Below, piece after piece: positions 28,493-38,592 of a DNA stretch of 64,000 nt (the stretch's first letter is position 1; each line of letters opens with the position of its first letter). The notes beneath the pieces are model-generated. The model worked only from the letters and a program-made list of their open reading frames with translations, was not told the origin of the DNA and ran no database searches. Position numbers and translations under genes: made by a program. Where the stretch lies: the NCBI GenBank assembly GCA_938743325.2, contig OW568866.1:434001-498000 (forward strand). Reading direction: 5' to 3'. Source of the stretch: Pycnococcus provasolii (lineage: Eukaryota > Chlorophyta > Pseudoscourfieldiophyceae > Pseudoscourfieldiales > Pycnococcaceae).

Positions 28493-30337
28493 TTATGGCT
28501 CTTTGTTCTCCGCCATTTCTTTGTGCTCCGCCATGATGTCCTGCACGGCGCGGCGCAGGTGGTGAAGTTCTCCCACGATCGCGGAATTGATTTCGTTCTG
28601 GCGCTGCTCAGAATCTTCATTCACTCGGATATCACGAACGCGCGCATTCTTCATCCCTTGGAGGCGCGCCTCGAGATCGTCGATGCGAGCTTCCATCTCG
28701 ATACAGCAATCCGGAACATCATCATCGCTTAGCAGCTGACGGCGACGACCATCCGGATGAAGCTTTTTCATATGAGCATCCTGAGGACGTAGCTTCTTGG
28801 GCGCGTCGCCACCCAGCGTAACATGAATGGACGGCTTGTTTGCGTCATATTGCGATGGTCCAGACATGGCGCGCACCACCGGCTCACCACCCTGCGCCAT
28901 GCGCGTCGCCGTAGACACGGCCTGCACCAAGTGGGAATCCTCGTCGACGTCGAGGAGATCGCGCAAGACTGCGATTTCGTGCACGATTCGGCTGTTGACT
29001 TCTTGTTGCGTAGCGACTCGCTCCCTTGCCTCCTGACGCGCTTTGATGTTGTTTTTCTTGAGCATGTCAAAATCATTTTCCAATTTTTCCAGGCGTGCCA
29101 TCGTATCAGGACACGAGTTCTTCTCCTGCGAAGACATCTCATCGATCGTGCTCAGAATACTCATCGCCTCTTCCTTAACCAGCTCATCATTCATAGGATC
29201 CATCATTTCCTCCTCAATTTTCACCGCAGCATCGAGTTCTGCAAGAGCATCTTCGGCAAGAGGAATTCCTGGTGCTGACTCCTCTTCTTCCCACGTAATT
29301 TGAACTTCCGGCTGGGCTTCCGGCTCGGCTTCAGGCTCGGACTCAGCCACTGCCGCCGCTTCCTCAGCCACCGCCTCCTCAGCCACCGCATCCATCTCAG
29401 CAGCATCAACCCCGCTCGCCTCGAGCATCGCCTCCATCTCAGCGTCGAGCGGCATATCAGCATCGAGCGGCATATCAGCATCGAGCGGCTCTGCAGCATC
29501 AAGCAGCTCGAGCGGCTCTTCCGAAACTGAAGTCTTTGCCTCGACCGGCGCCTCCACTCCTAACTCATTCAGTGCTACTGCCATTGGCTTCACAACAACA
29601 CGGTTAATCGGGACTCGAACACTTCCACGCGCACGCGGTCCGTGATAATTGATCTCTGGTCCAGTTCCATACGCGTAGTTGATCGTGACGGTATTCTCGG
29701 GATCGATGGCAACCCGTCCTCCATTCGCGAGGTTGCGAGTGAAGTACAACAGAGTGCGTCCGTTGGGGCGAGTTCCCAGTTCAAGTCCACTCGAAAGTAA
29801 AGTCTGTTCGTCAGGTTGGATGAAGAAACGCGCAAGTCCATTTATCGCGAACGTGCCCACCTTGTAATCTTCCGTCGCCGATGGGCGATACGCGATGACT
29901 GAGTCGGCAGGTGCCATACCACGCCCAGTGGTTGGGAAAGCCAGCGACATCCAACCATTCTCACCGAGGTCTGCCTCAATAGCCAAATGAAGCTGTTGCT
30001 TCTCGGCGTCAAAACCGTAGTGCAGGATCGCGGCAGGTTCTTCGGCTGTCGGTCCGGGAATAGTGGTCGCACATTGGTACCTCGCCTGATCTGCCGTTTG
30101 AAGGTTTGACTGCTGAGTAGCATCGCCTTGGCTGTGAACCGCGTACAGAGCCGTGTCCCGCGCAGATAAACCCACGTTTGGGCAGCTCTCACTCGCCACC
30201 ATAGCAGTGCCTACTGTAGCCTGCTTGTCGACAGCCGGAGCTGCCGCTTGTCCCCAAAAGGCTTGGGCGGTATTGGCGTGCGACGCTGCGGCGAGCGCCA
30301 GGACGGCTGACGACATGAGCACGCGAGACATCATCAT
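28493..30337 (-). CDS. Secreted DOMON-domain protein with coiled-coil tail
   Basis: This is a 614-residue protein with a signal peptide (SSAVLALAAASHANTAQAFW). Residues ~95-235 form a DOMON beta-sandwich, a fold that binds heme or sugars. They run from AAILHYGFDAEKQQLHLAIE and ENGWMSLAFPTTGRGMAPAD to SVIAYRPSATEDYKVGTFAI and GRTLLYFTRNLANG. No cytochrome b561 membrane domain follows. Instead there is an acidic, Ala/Pro-rich spacer with tandem PLDADM units (about 280-300), then two coiled-coil blocks around residues 410-470 and 560-605. Between them, GRRRQLLSDDD is a dibasic RR-LL site of the kind repeated in the large surface protein at 46.7-50.1 kb. Three ATGs open the gene; the first was used. 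Ligand unknown. Confidence 0.78.
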   Translation of the reverse strand: MMMSRVLMSSAVLALAAASHANTAQAFWGQAAAPAVDKQATVGTAMVASESCPNVGLSARDTALYAVHSQGDATQQSNLQTADQARYQCATTIPGPTAEEPAAILHYGFDAEKQQLHLAIEADLGENGWMSLAFPTTGRGMAPADSVIAYRPSATEDYKVGTFAINGLARFFIQPDEQTLLSSGLELGTRPNGRTLLYFTRNLANGGRVAIDPENTVTINYAYGTGPEINYHGPRARGSVRVPINRVVVKPMAVALNELGVEAPVEAKTSVSEEPLELLDAAEPLDADMPLDADMPLDAEMEAMLEASGVDAAEMDAVAEEAVAEEAAAVAESEPEAEPEAQPEVQITWEEEESAPGIPLAEDALAELDAAVKIEEEMMDPMNDELVKEEAMSILSTIDEMSSQEKNSCPDTMARLEKLENDFDMLKKNNIKARQEARERVATQQEVNSRIVHEIAVLRDLLDVDEDSHLVQAVSTATRMAQGGEPVVRAMSGPSQYDANKPSIHVTLGGDAPKKLRPQDAHMKKLHPDGRRRQLLSDDDVPDCCIEMEARIDDLEARLQGMKNARVRDIRVNEDSEQRQNEINSAIVGELHHLRRAVQDIMAEHKEMAENKEP

Positions 30338-31089
30338 CGTGTGTGTAGAATTAGAATGTTAATGCTGATGGGGGCGACGCCGTCGCGCCCGGCGAGCGAG
30401 CTGGAACGAGGCGCCGGCGCATCGAGCGAAGCAGATACTTCCATGGGGCGGAAAACGCAAACGGAGTGCGAATGCGGCGAGGAGGTCGAGGGCGTGCAAA
30501 TCTGTGTGTGACACCAAAATCAGGGAAGGATTTCTATTTCCCGGGGGGATCCGTCGTAGAATCCTTTCCGTTGGTGGCCATTCCTGTCGACAATTCTGGT
30601 CGGAGGTCCCTTGGGGATCCCGGTCGGGCGGTCGGTGTTTTGGTGTAGAGTTGTTCCATTGTTGTTTGCAATGGCGTACAAGTGTGGGAGAGGATGGTGT
30701 GGCTGTGGGGCTGCGGTTATCGTTGTTAGGGGCGTTCCTCGACGCGCGGTGTGCGCTTCTCTCGCTCTCCGCCACGGCGCGGGCGACTGCTCTTGGTTTG
30801 CTTTACCGCGCGGGGGGTTTTCTTAAAAGCTTTTCCCAACCACCCTCATCACAGTCTCCGAGGTGTAGCTCGCGAAGTGCCAGAACTTCGCGAAGTACAA
30901 CTCCGTCGCCACGAGTGGGGTGGTCAAATGGTTGTTGGTGATGATTGCGACCACCATGCAAGAAGTGCCAGCTACGGTGCCCAGTGTGCCACGCTAAACA
31001 ACACACGCACCACAAGAACCAGAGGACACTTATCACCTCTTATCACCTTCCTCTCACCTCGCCCTCGGTGATGATTCGAACGTCCACGG
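30338..31089. other. Intergenic region upstream of DOMON gene
   Basis: A promoter-like block at 30541-30621 matches 18213-18302: GGGGGGATCCGTCGTAGA, TTTCCGT, GGTCGGAGGTC, then a second GGGGATCCCGG. Several short open frames exist on both strands, but none looks coding or is recognised. Confidence 0.45.
30541..30621. promoter_or_regulatory. Second copy of GGGGATCCGTCGTAG promoter sequence
   Basis: This copy shares 18 identical bases and several flanking blocks with the copy at 18213. It lies 205-285 bp upstream of the DOMON start and about 470 bp upstream of the plus-strand ORF at 31090. Confidence 0.5.
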
Positions 31090-31485
31090 ATGCTGGTACC
31101 GTTGTTTCGCATCGACGCATCGACGCGAGTCGAGCATGCCAGCGACTTCACGCCGTCAGCGAAGGTGGATCGCATTGCGCTCCCGCAGCTTGGTTGCGTC
31201 GACGAGTCGTTTGTGAGCGACGCAGTCCGCCGACACCCGCCGACACCCGCACCACCCGCCGACACCCGCAAGCGCAAGCGCGCAACTGATGATGTCGTGG
31301 CGGAGCACTGCCATGTAGGTGTGTGGAACACGCCTTACTACCGGGCAGGTAAGAGGCGAACCGTGCCCAAATTGGATCACTTCCAGCTCTGCACAGGAGA
31401 CTTCACACTGGAACACAGGTCTCAAAAGCTTGATCGAAATGGAGTGGAAGGCCTCATCGTGTGCGCGCCATGCTTGGGTGTTTGA
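31090..31485 (+). CDS. Uncharacterised ORF, 131 aa (possibly spliced)
   Basis: This ORF starts at ATG 31090 and has coding-like codon use. It contains DASTRVEHASDFTPSAKVDR, a Pro-rich link, a basic KRKR patch and EHCHVGVWNTPYYRAGKRR, then VPKLDHFQLCTGDFTLEHRS. A good GTAAGA donor after YYRA and two CACAG acceptors downstream mean the true product may skip part of the frame. The convergent GH27 gene ends 96 bp away. No family is recognised; a nuclear protein is suggested only by the basic patch. Confidence 0.45.
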   Translation: MLVPLFRIDASTRVEHASDFTPSAKVDRIALPQLGCVDESFVSDAVRRHPPTPAPPADTRKRKRATDDVVAEHCHVGVWNTPYYRAGKRRTVPKLDHFQLCTGDFTLEHRSQKLDRNGVEGLIVCAPCLGV

Positions 31486-31581
31486 GGCACATTGGCTGTG
31501 GAGCGGCGCAACGGCTTAGCACCGGCCAAAGCGCGCGGCACCACCGCAGGTACTTAGTTGGCCAAAGCCAATAATAATAAT

Positions 31582-33090
31582 TTAACTTACAATTTTGCAG
31601 TTCGTAACCTTCACAAACCAAACTCCGTAGGCTTCCACTCCAGGCACGTACAACGACCCTGTCATCATATCCGTGGCACCACCACCACCACCACCACCAC
31701 CACCACTCAATGTCTTCTCACAGTCATCCTTCCAACAGTCCATCACAGCACACTGCGTGTTCCCCCAGCCAACGCCCACGTCGGTGAACCCGACGGTAAT
31801 TCCGCTCAGACCCTTGCCGCTCAAATCGAACACCGCCACGTACGTACCATCCTCGTAATTCACAATCCAAACGGACATCATATCGCGCACAGCCACCGGC
31901 GCACCCCTTGCAAAACCAACGTCGGTATTCACCCGAAGCACCGACGGATTGGTAATCACCTTTAGTGTAAACTCATCCAACTGTGTGAGATCTGCGCCTA
32001 AAATCAGCGGCGAGCGCGATATGCTCCACAGCGTCATCATCGACAACTGCTGCGGTGCGGTCAGATTGCACTTCGCCGTGGGATGCGGCAGATCCGGGCC
32101 GCCGACAATCCCAAGCGGCAGCATGTCCAAATCTGCAAAGAACGGAAGTCGCCTCGCGTGCGCCAATCCCGCCGCCTCTGAGACACGCGTTGCCGCTGCG
32201 GCGAGAGCAAAGCTGTCGTAGAAGAAGCCACCGTTGTCCCAAACGTCCTCCGTCAGACGTGCCATGTTGGCGTAGTTTCCCACCTCCGTCAGCCTCTGCG
32301 GCTTGAACGCGTAGTCGCCTGGAGAAAGCGAGTAGATGGCTCGCGGCCTCGACGCGGTAACGAGTTTGTCGAGCGCGTTGCTGGCCATTTGGATCTGCGC
32401 CCAACCGCCAGGCTCGCCGTAGGTGCTAGGTCCGCCGAACACGCAGTCATGCTTCACGAAACTCACTCCCCACTCCTGCACCATCTGCTGAAAAATGCTT
32501 TCGTAGAACTTTGCGCTCACGGCGTTCTGCTTCAGGCCCACAAAGTCTGGAAACCACGTGCACGGCCCGTCCGCGCTTTCGTCGACCGCGTCTTTCAGCG
32601 TCGCGTTAGTCCCTAGGACGGGCAACGCCTTGAGGATGGCAGGTTTCAGCGCACCCTTCATGATGTGAACGCCAAACTCCAAGCCGAGCGCCTTCACCTC
32701 CTCGGCGACAGGCTTGAAGCCGCGCGGCCACTTCTTCGGATTGGGCATTGGACGACCATACGAGTCGAAGTTGTATTCCTGCGTGTCCGAGTCTTGATAC
32801 CATCGGAAGTCGATCACGCAGTACCTGTATCCGTGCTGCTTGAGCTTGGCCAGTTCGCGGCACTGCGTTAAGAACTGCGTCTCATTCAAGTTCCAGCTAA
32901 ACCGGTCGTACGAATTCCACCCTCGTGGCGGCGCAGGCGCCGCATCTTCTCGCGCAAACTTGGCAGCCGTCGGCTTGCTCCGCGAGCCGCGCAGTTGAGC
33001 TGTGGCGGCGTCGGCAGCCACCACCACCACCACCACCACCCCGACGAGAAGGCCGCAGAGTGCGCGCGTCAAGCAGATGAGCACGGACAT
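31582..33090 (-). CDS. GH27-type alpha-galactosidase-like glycosidase, secreted
   Basis: GH27 enzymes remove terminal alpha-galactose or alpha-N-acetylgalactosamine (and beta-arabinopyranose in plants). This 502-residue protein has a strong signal peptide (ALCGLLVGVVVVVVVAADA) and a family-standard barrel. The barrel begins PPRGWNSYDRFSWNLNE, with YCVIDFRWYQ on strand 2. The nucleophile motif is FVKHDCVFGG (Asp in KxDC) and the proton-donor region is MARLTEDVWDNGG. FFADLDMLPLG corresponds to the NDPDML motif, and LWSISRSPLILGADL follows. The C-terminal beta domain contains a poly-Gly stretch (GGGGGGGGG) encoded by ACC repeats. Likely extracellular or vacuolar. Closest recalled relatives are plant alpha-galactosidase-like proteins; the exact sugar cannot be told. 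Confidence 0.88.
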   Translation of the reverse strand: MSVLICLTRALCGLLVGVVVVVVVAADAATAQLRGSRSKPTAAKFAREDAAPAPPRGWNSYDRFSWNLNETQFLTQCRELAKLKQHGYRYCVIDFRWYQDSDTQEYNFDSYGRPMPNPKKWPRGFKPVAEEVKALGLEFGVHIMKGALKPAILKALPVLGTNATLKDAVDESADGPCTWFPDFVGLKQNAVSAKFYESIFQQMVQEWGVSFVKHDCVFGGPSTYGEPGGWAQIQMASNALDKLVTASRPRAIYSLSPGDYAFKPQRLTEVGNYANMARLTEDVWDNGGFFYDSFALAAAATRVSEAAGLAHARRLPFFADLDMLPLGIVGGPDLPHPTAKCNLTAPQQLSMMTLWSISRSPLILGADLTQLDEFTLKVITNPSVLRVNTDVGFARGAPVAVRDMMSVWIVNYEDGTYVAVFDLSGKGLSGITVGFTDVGVGWGNTQCAVMDCWKDDCEKTLSGGGGGGGGGATDMMTGSLYVPGVEAYGVWFVKVTNCKIVS

Positions 33091-33627
33091 GCGACGAGCG
33101 TGCGTGGAGGATAATGCACCACGCTGGCAGGATGGAGCCCAAGTCAGGCGTCGTAACCGCCGGTGTGGTAAAGTTTACCACCCACCTGATGAGTGACGTG
33201 ACCACGTTCATCAAGCAGGCATCAAGCTGACCACCACCACCACCACCATCGCTGATCAAACGTTTCACCTGGATGGAACTTGGAAGTATCACAAGGATGC
33301 GACGAAAACGTACGTGGTAAGAACTAGATTACAACGAGCGAAGGTTATTATCATACCAACCTAGCGCGAATATATATATATCAGCTGATAGTTGGTAAAA
33401 AGTAGAGTGATAATGTAGTGATAGGAGCCACCTCTCCTCTCAACGATATCGTAGGTTATTCCGCTTCGGTTCTCCGCTTCTCGCCATCATCGGCCATCGC
33501 GCTCCAGAGGAATTCCACGAGCACCATCCATCCCCCTGGTGCCTGGCAGATCCTGTCATTCCGAATCACGTGCCGGTCAGTGGTGGGTGGCGCACCACTT
33601 TGGGCCAACATCTATCTATATATAACT
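33091..33627. other. Divergent intergenic region, GH27 to sialyltransferase
   Basis: No gene is seen. An AT-rich (TA)n patch lies near 33369-33380 and a TCTATCTATATATAA tract directly precedes the sialyltransferase ATG. It is the only TATA-like start region noticed in the window. Confidence 0.5.
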
Positions 33628-36232
33628 ATGGCGCGCGTTGTTCCGTTTATGTTTCTCGGCGTCATTCTATTTGCCATATGCTTATTTATTGGGAAAATAC
33701 ACACACTCAGTACGTCACTTGATTTCTGAATGATTTCTGTTTTGATCTTTCTCGTTTTTTAAAATACAAACACTCACCTTGCCCCTTAATATACCCATCT
33801 ATCGCATCGTATCGCACAGTGTGGGCCGACTTGCCGCACGCAAGGAGCCACAGACACCACAGTGGTGGTGGTTGGCACGACAATAGCCACAGTCACAGTC
33901 ACAGTAGACCAAGCCAACATCGAGGTGGATTCGACCCAACGTCGTCGTCATCATCAGAAACAGCACAACAACAAATGCACCACTCGCAGCAGCAGCAGCA
34001 GCAGCCTGGTGACGACGCCGTCGGTCCTATGGATCACCACGAGGGAACAGCCATGGCTGAGCATGCCGCCGTCGAGGAGCTCAACCACGACAGTATCTTC
34101 GATGATGAAGAGGAGCCCGCCGAACCGCCGTCCATATTAGGCCAAACGCTTGATACGCTTGGTGAATTTGAGCAGTCGGTTGAGCACACGTTCGAACAGC
34201 TCGCTCACGCCGCTGTCGGTGAGCACGACGACAACGACAGCGACAGCGACAGCGAAGAAGATAACGACGGTGACGACGCCAAGCCATCCTCGGAAGAAAA
34301 CGACGTCGCGAGCTCAGATCAATCACAAAACTACGAAGAGACAGCGCCATCTTCTTCAGAAAGAGGCGGTGCGTCCTGCGATGGTACAGACTTGTCGTGC
34401 GGCCCGCGTGGTAGCTGCGACGTAAACTCAAAGATTTGCTTCTGCGCGGCCCTCTACACAGGCTCGGACTGCAGCGTTCCGCGCACCGCGCCAGCCGTCG
34501 TCGACACCACCACCGATACCACCAAGGGACCGTACCTTCAGCCTCTCGGGTATGCTGAGTCGATCACGATGACGCGGCCAGCCTTCGCAAAACTGAAGGA
34601 AGTGCGTGTCACGCTGCACGGCAAGGAGGACGACAAGGACGGAGGCAATCGCACGCTTGGGAAGGTCACCAAAGATCTGCTGGCGGTATTGCCTAACGCC
34701 GACGCCATGCTCGACCGGATCACAAGCCCGGATGCGTCGAGGGTGGTGCACAGCTGCGCGGTGGTGGGATCGAGTGGCTCGGTGCTGCACTTTGCCAATG
34801 GCAAGGATATTGACAAGCACGACCTCGTGTTTAGATTTAATTCCGCGCCGACGAAGCGTTTCGAGAAGTTTGTTGGCGCGCGCACGACGCACCGCATCAC
34901 CAACACGCAGAACTGGGCATACCGCGAGTCGGACGACGAACAGATTCTCGTGCACATGCGAAGCCAGGCGAGTCTCAGGGCTCTTCAGCGCACCGTTAGT
35001 ATCGACCGCGCGATTAAGATGGCTGCATTCTCGACGTCGTTTGTTGAGTGGGTAGGCCTTGCCATCAACGGCTTCATGGCAACCTCGGGACTTTACGGGA
35101 TCCTCGTCGCGGCGCAGGTGTGCGAGCATATCGATCTCTACGGCTTCCAGGTTTCCACGGCACACGGCGTCTGCGCGTACCACTACTACGACAGCTGCGA
35201 TCAGCCTGCGAATGCGCAAAGAGATGACATCGAGTGGTTCGTTGTGCGAGAGCTCGTCGCCATGGGCGCCGCGCGCTTCATGGAACCGTGCATCGAAGAG
35301 TGCCACGAAGGCGAGGGATCTTGTGAGGCGTGCAAAGCGGCAGCAAACTTCCCCAAGGCGGTGATCCGACGAAGGGCTCGCTGCCCACCGTGTTCGACAG
35401 CGTACGGTGGCTGCCGACCCGGGCAGGGTGGACGCCCCATCCAGCACTGGGCATTCACACGGCGTGGAACACCACCACCTCAACCTCAGTGGCGGTCGCT
35501 GCCCATATGGCAACGTCCTGGTGGGTACACGCTGCAGAGAATTCTCATGTCGAATGCTTCCGCACTCTCTGACCCGGCGCTGGCGAATTTTCTGGGAGGG
35601 CGCATGGCACGTAGGCTCAGACCACGCCCAGTACATCACAGCACCACCGACATGCCTTCAGACGTGGCTGCGGCCATTTCGTCGGTGAGTGCCGATGGTG
35701 GTGCTGGTATTGTCGGTGGTGAGTCGGGTCCTTCGCAGGTTGCTTCACGGCGTGCGAAGCGTGCGGCGGCGGCGTTGTAAGTCTACCCCTAACCAGTCAT
35801 GGTACATATCAACAACAACAACTAACCATTTAACACACTAACTAACACAGGGCGTTGCCGGCATTGGCAGAGATACCGGGAGCAACAGTCAGCAGAGGTA
35901 GCAATGCTGAGACAATGCCGCGCCGGCCAAAACGGCGTACACAGCCAGACACAGCCCATGCGGCGAACGAGATCTCCACCGAACCGTCATCCTCCGCTGA
36001 AGTCGGTGACGTGTCAGACCATCACGATGGACCTGAACATTCTAGCTCACATCGAGGTGGACCGCATCATCACAATGATCATGAGCCGAAGATTGTCTAT
36101 TCGAATAATCCGAATCTGGCAAACGAGCAGCACGGCCAAACCGCGCTAACACGTCTGGTTGGGATGGATGAGCATCGCAAGGGACACGGCCGTAATCATC
36201 GTCCATATTATCATCATGGAAGGCACGGCTGA
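33628..36232 (+). CDS. GT29 sialyltransferase-like Golgi enzyme, three exons
   Basis: Sialyltransferases move sialic (or related) acid from CMP-sugar to glycans in the Golgi. The model is 33628-33709, 33820-35776 and 35851-36232. Both introns are GT-AG with matching phases and give 806 residues. Exon 1 encodes the signal anchor (PFMFLGVILFAICLFIG). The stem is His/Gln/acid-rich, then an EGF-like module (SCGPRGSCDVNSKICFCAAL). The catalytic domain shows motif L (CAVVGSSGSVLHFANGKDID to FRFNSAPTKRFEKFVG), motif S (SGLYGILVAAQVCEHIDLYG) and motif III HYYD. The VS histidine is not evident: QRDDIEWF lies where HxxxxE is expected. Exon 3 is a His-rich low-complexity tail. Retaining intron 2 would end translation at the TAA inside its GTAAGT donor, so two C termini are possible. 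A matching transporter lies at 39970. Confidence 0.87.
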
Positions 36233-36343
36233 ACGCATATTGTATTGTTATTGTCTTTACAAGTCTTTTGATGTGTGTCACATTGTATCTTACCTTTTTT
36301 ATTGTTTTTACTTGGTTTTTATGAAAGATTTCTCTTTTTTTGT

Positions 36344-37720
36344 TTACCTGCACTTGAGAGCAACTCGGTTGGTAATCCCACCGTGCACGGCTATGCTAGC
36401 CAGTGTCGGCGCAACTCCAAAGGCCAGAACGTGCGTGGCGAAAGCGCGCGACGCCGCTTCCACACCTCCACGCCAGCCGGGGGCACCTCCTGCACTCGCG
36501 ATTGGCGATTGAAAAATAGCGTACGCCGCAACTGCCACGAGAGCGCCAATCAGAGCAGTTCCCTTCCTCGGTGTCGCGATGGCTGCCGGAAGTGTCGCGG
36601 GAACCACCTTAGCGACCATGGTAGCCCCGACGAGCGCGCCGATGGCGGTGGCCGCGGCGCGGCAGAGAGATACCACGGGCGGCGTGGTGCGGTGCATCTG
36701 CGACGCGTCGTTGCATGCCGTTGTGGCGAGCTGAATAGAACGCAGCGTGTCGAGCCCGCGCTCCTCCATTGAGGCAATCGCCATCACCGGTGCGACGGCG
36801 GCTATGACCGCGACAACGAGAGCACCGCACAGCACGACACTTGGCCGCATCTTTGACATGTCTTTCATGGGATCTGTCGTGAACGTGCGCAGAACCCACG
36901 CAAGCAGCACGCCACACAGCGTGCCGTAGATGGTTTGCGATGGAAAGTGACTCCCGGTGTGCACTCTCGACACGGCGGTGATCACGATCGCTACCGCGGC
37001 TGCCACCTGGAGGAGCGTGAGGCTTCGCGTTCCCCTTCGCCACCGCAGAGGTACGAGGCACATCGTCCCGCTGACGGCGTCGAAGAGGAACGCCGTAAAC
37101 ACCATGCAGTGTCCGCTCGGCATGCCAAAGCTGCTTTCGCACGTCATGCGAAACTGCCTGACGTCTGTCGCGCACCAGAACGGCCGGTCACCTTGCAGGG
37201 GCAGCTTGACGCTCGCGTTGAGCCAGTCCGCCGTGAGCGTTATGAGAAGGGGTGCAAGGCACTGGTAGCACAAGGCGGTGTGCGACACTGCATTGTGCGT
37301 AGGTTTTGGCTTTCGCATCGCGCCGATCGCGTGTACCGCGAACAGCACGGGTATTACCAGTACGACGAGATAGCTCGGGTTGACTGCGTCCGTGTATTGT
37401 TCCAGAAACCCGTCAAGTTTCGCGAGTCGTGTTTGTGACTGTCGGACGAGAAGGAGTTCCCACGCGTCGATGCGCGGACAAGCTTCGCTGGCTGGTTGAA
37501 AGTACGGGTGCGACGCGAGGTGTGACATCGCCATGAGTGAGGGCGACGCACCACCGCCACTTTCCGCGGAGCTTTCGTTCGGAGCCGGCATGGATCGCGA
37601 CGGATCAGAATCTCTGAGTCCAGCGAGTTGTATTCTTTCCAAGTGGACAGGCGCAAAAGACGAGAGATGCAAAAGACCATCTCCATCATGAGAGGAGGTT
37701 GACATCACATCACATCGCAT
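36344..37720 (-). CDS. Glucose-6-phosphatase-like PAP2 membrane phosphatase
   Basis: This is a 458-residue multi-pass protein of the PAP2 superfamily, closest by pattern to ER glucose-6-phosphatase. The three phosphatase motifs are all present: KLPLQGDRPFW (motif 1), FGMPSGHCMVFTAFL (motif 2, PSGH) and SRVHTGSHFPSQTIYG (motif 3, Arg and His). HFPSQ resembles the HFPHQ of animal enzymes. About nine hydrophobic segments follow a soluble N-terminal ~110 residues. The catalytic residues face the ER lumen in the family. The substrate may be glucose-6-phosphate or another phosphomonoester. Its 3' end lies 111 bp from the convergent sialyltransferase gene. Confidence 0.83.
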   Translation of the reverse strand: MRCDVMSTSSHDGDGLLHLSSFAPVHLERIQLAGLRDSDPSRSMPAPNESSAESGGGASPSLMAMSHLASHPYFQPASEACPRIDAWELLLVRQSQTRLAKLDGFLEQYTDAVNPSYLVVLVIPVLFAVHAIGAMRKPKPTHNAVSHTALCYQCLAPLLITLTADWLNASVKLPLQGDRPFWCATDVRQFRMTCESSFGMPSGHCMVFTAFLFDAVSGTMCLVPLRWRRGTRSLTLLQVAAAVAIVITAVSRVHTGSHFPSQTIYGTLCGVLLAWVLRTFTTDPMKDMSKMRPSVVLCGALVVAVIAAVAPVMAIASMEERGLDTLRSIQLATTACNDASQMHRTTPPVVSLCRAAATAIGALVGATMVAKVVPATLPAAIATPRKGTALIGALVAVAAYAIFQSPIASAGGAPGWRGGVEAASRAFATHVLAFGVAPTLASIAVHGGITNRVALKCR

Positions 37721-37807
37721 TCACGTTACGTCACAATTTCTGTGCCACGTGAGCATCCCGATAGATTGGTCAGCCTTGTCAAGCAGCTTCACCAATCTGG
37801 ACCATTA

Positions 37808-38518
37808 ATGGCGAGCGAGCCGAAGCGGCTGGGCACTTCTGCTCTACGGGCACAAGCAGCCAGGGCGGCGGAGGCCCGACCTGGCCGACCTGTCGGCGGC
37901 CCTGTTGGTGCGCCGGCGGCGGCGGCGGAGGGAGAGCGGGCACGTGCGCGCGGCGCCGAACTCCTCAAGGAGTGCCCGCGTGTGCGCTTCGCACGCCGGC
38001 TCGGACGGTTGGCGGTGGGCGTGCCTTGGGGGCCTCGCGGGCCAAGCCGTGCCTTGCTGGAGAAAGACATGGGAGCTGGCGAGGGGCGTGCTGCGGATGG
38101 ACTTGCAGTCCTCTTTGCAACGCACTATGCGCGCATGTTCGCCGACCCGCGCATGGCGGTGCTGTTCGACACGCGTCACGCCGACTCCAATGCGAGCGCG
38201 CTCGAGCATGGCACCCGTTTAGCGGCGACGCTGATGGACCTATGGTACGGTACGCGCGAGTACGCGTCGCTCGGGCGGGGAAGCTCGTTCCGCAACGTCG
38301 GGCGGGCGCACGCGCGCGCCAAGCGCTGTCCTTTGCGTCCCAACTCGGGTACTGGTGCCCCGCGCTTCAGCGAGGCTCAGCGTGACGCTTGGCTCGGCCA
38401 CGTGCTGATTGCGTGTGAGGAGTGCGGCGCTTCTGCTGAGCTTCAGCATCAGATATGTCGTTTCTTGGGATCGCGCGTCAACGCGTACGGGCCGTTTCGC
38501 GTACGGGACGACGACTAA
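37808..38518 (+). CDS. Globin-like (2/2 hemoglobin-type) protein
   Basis: This is a 236-residue protein. The N-terminal ~95 residues are Ala/Arg-rich low complexity and could be a targeting sequence. The C-terminal ~130 residues resemble bacterial-type and algal truncated-globin proteins. LAVLFATHYARMFADPRMAV then LFDTRH parallels helices A-C. LAATLMDLWYGTREYASLGR, then VGRAHARAKRCPLRP, contains the likely proximal histidine in the F-helix region (RAHARAK). FSEAQRDAWLGHVLIACEEC covers helices G-H, and the protein closes with VNAYGPFR. Heme binding is plausible but unproven. The first in-frame ATG was chosen. It ends 74 bp before a foldback transposable element. Confidence 0.68.
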   Translation: MASEPKRLGTSALRAQAARAAEARPGRPVGGPVGAPAAAAEGERARARGAELLKECPRVRFARRLGRLAVGVPWGPRGPSRALLEKDMGAGEGRAADGLAVLFATHYARMFADPRMAVLFDTRHADSNASALEHGTRLAATLMDLWYGTREYASLGRGSSFRNVGRAHARAKRCPLRPNSGTGAPRFSEAQRDAWLGHVLIACEECGASAELQHQICRFLGSRVNAYGPFRVRDDD

Positions 38519-38592
38519 TTGGACAATGTTGGTATGTACAGTCACTAGTACACCACGAAATCAACTCACAGTGACAAAAATAAGTAGTACTA

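Noticed and set aside
34428-35639. A 403-codon open frame antisense to the sialyltransferase
   Set aside because: It is a shadow of the GT29 exon; no motif or start context supports it.
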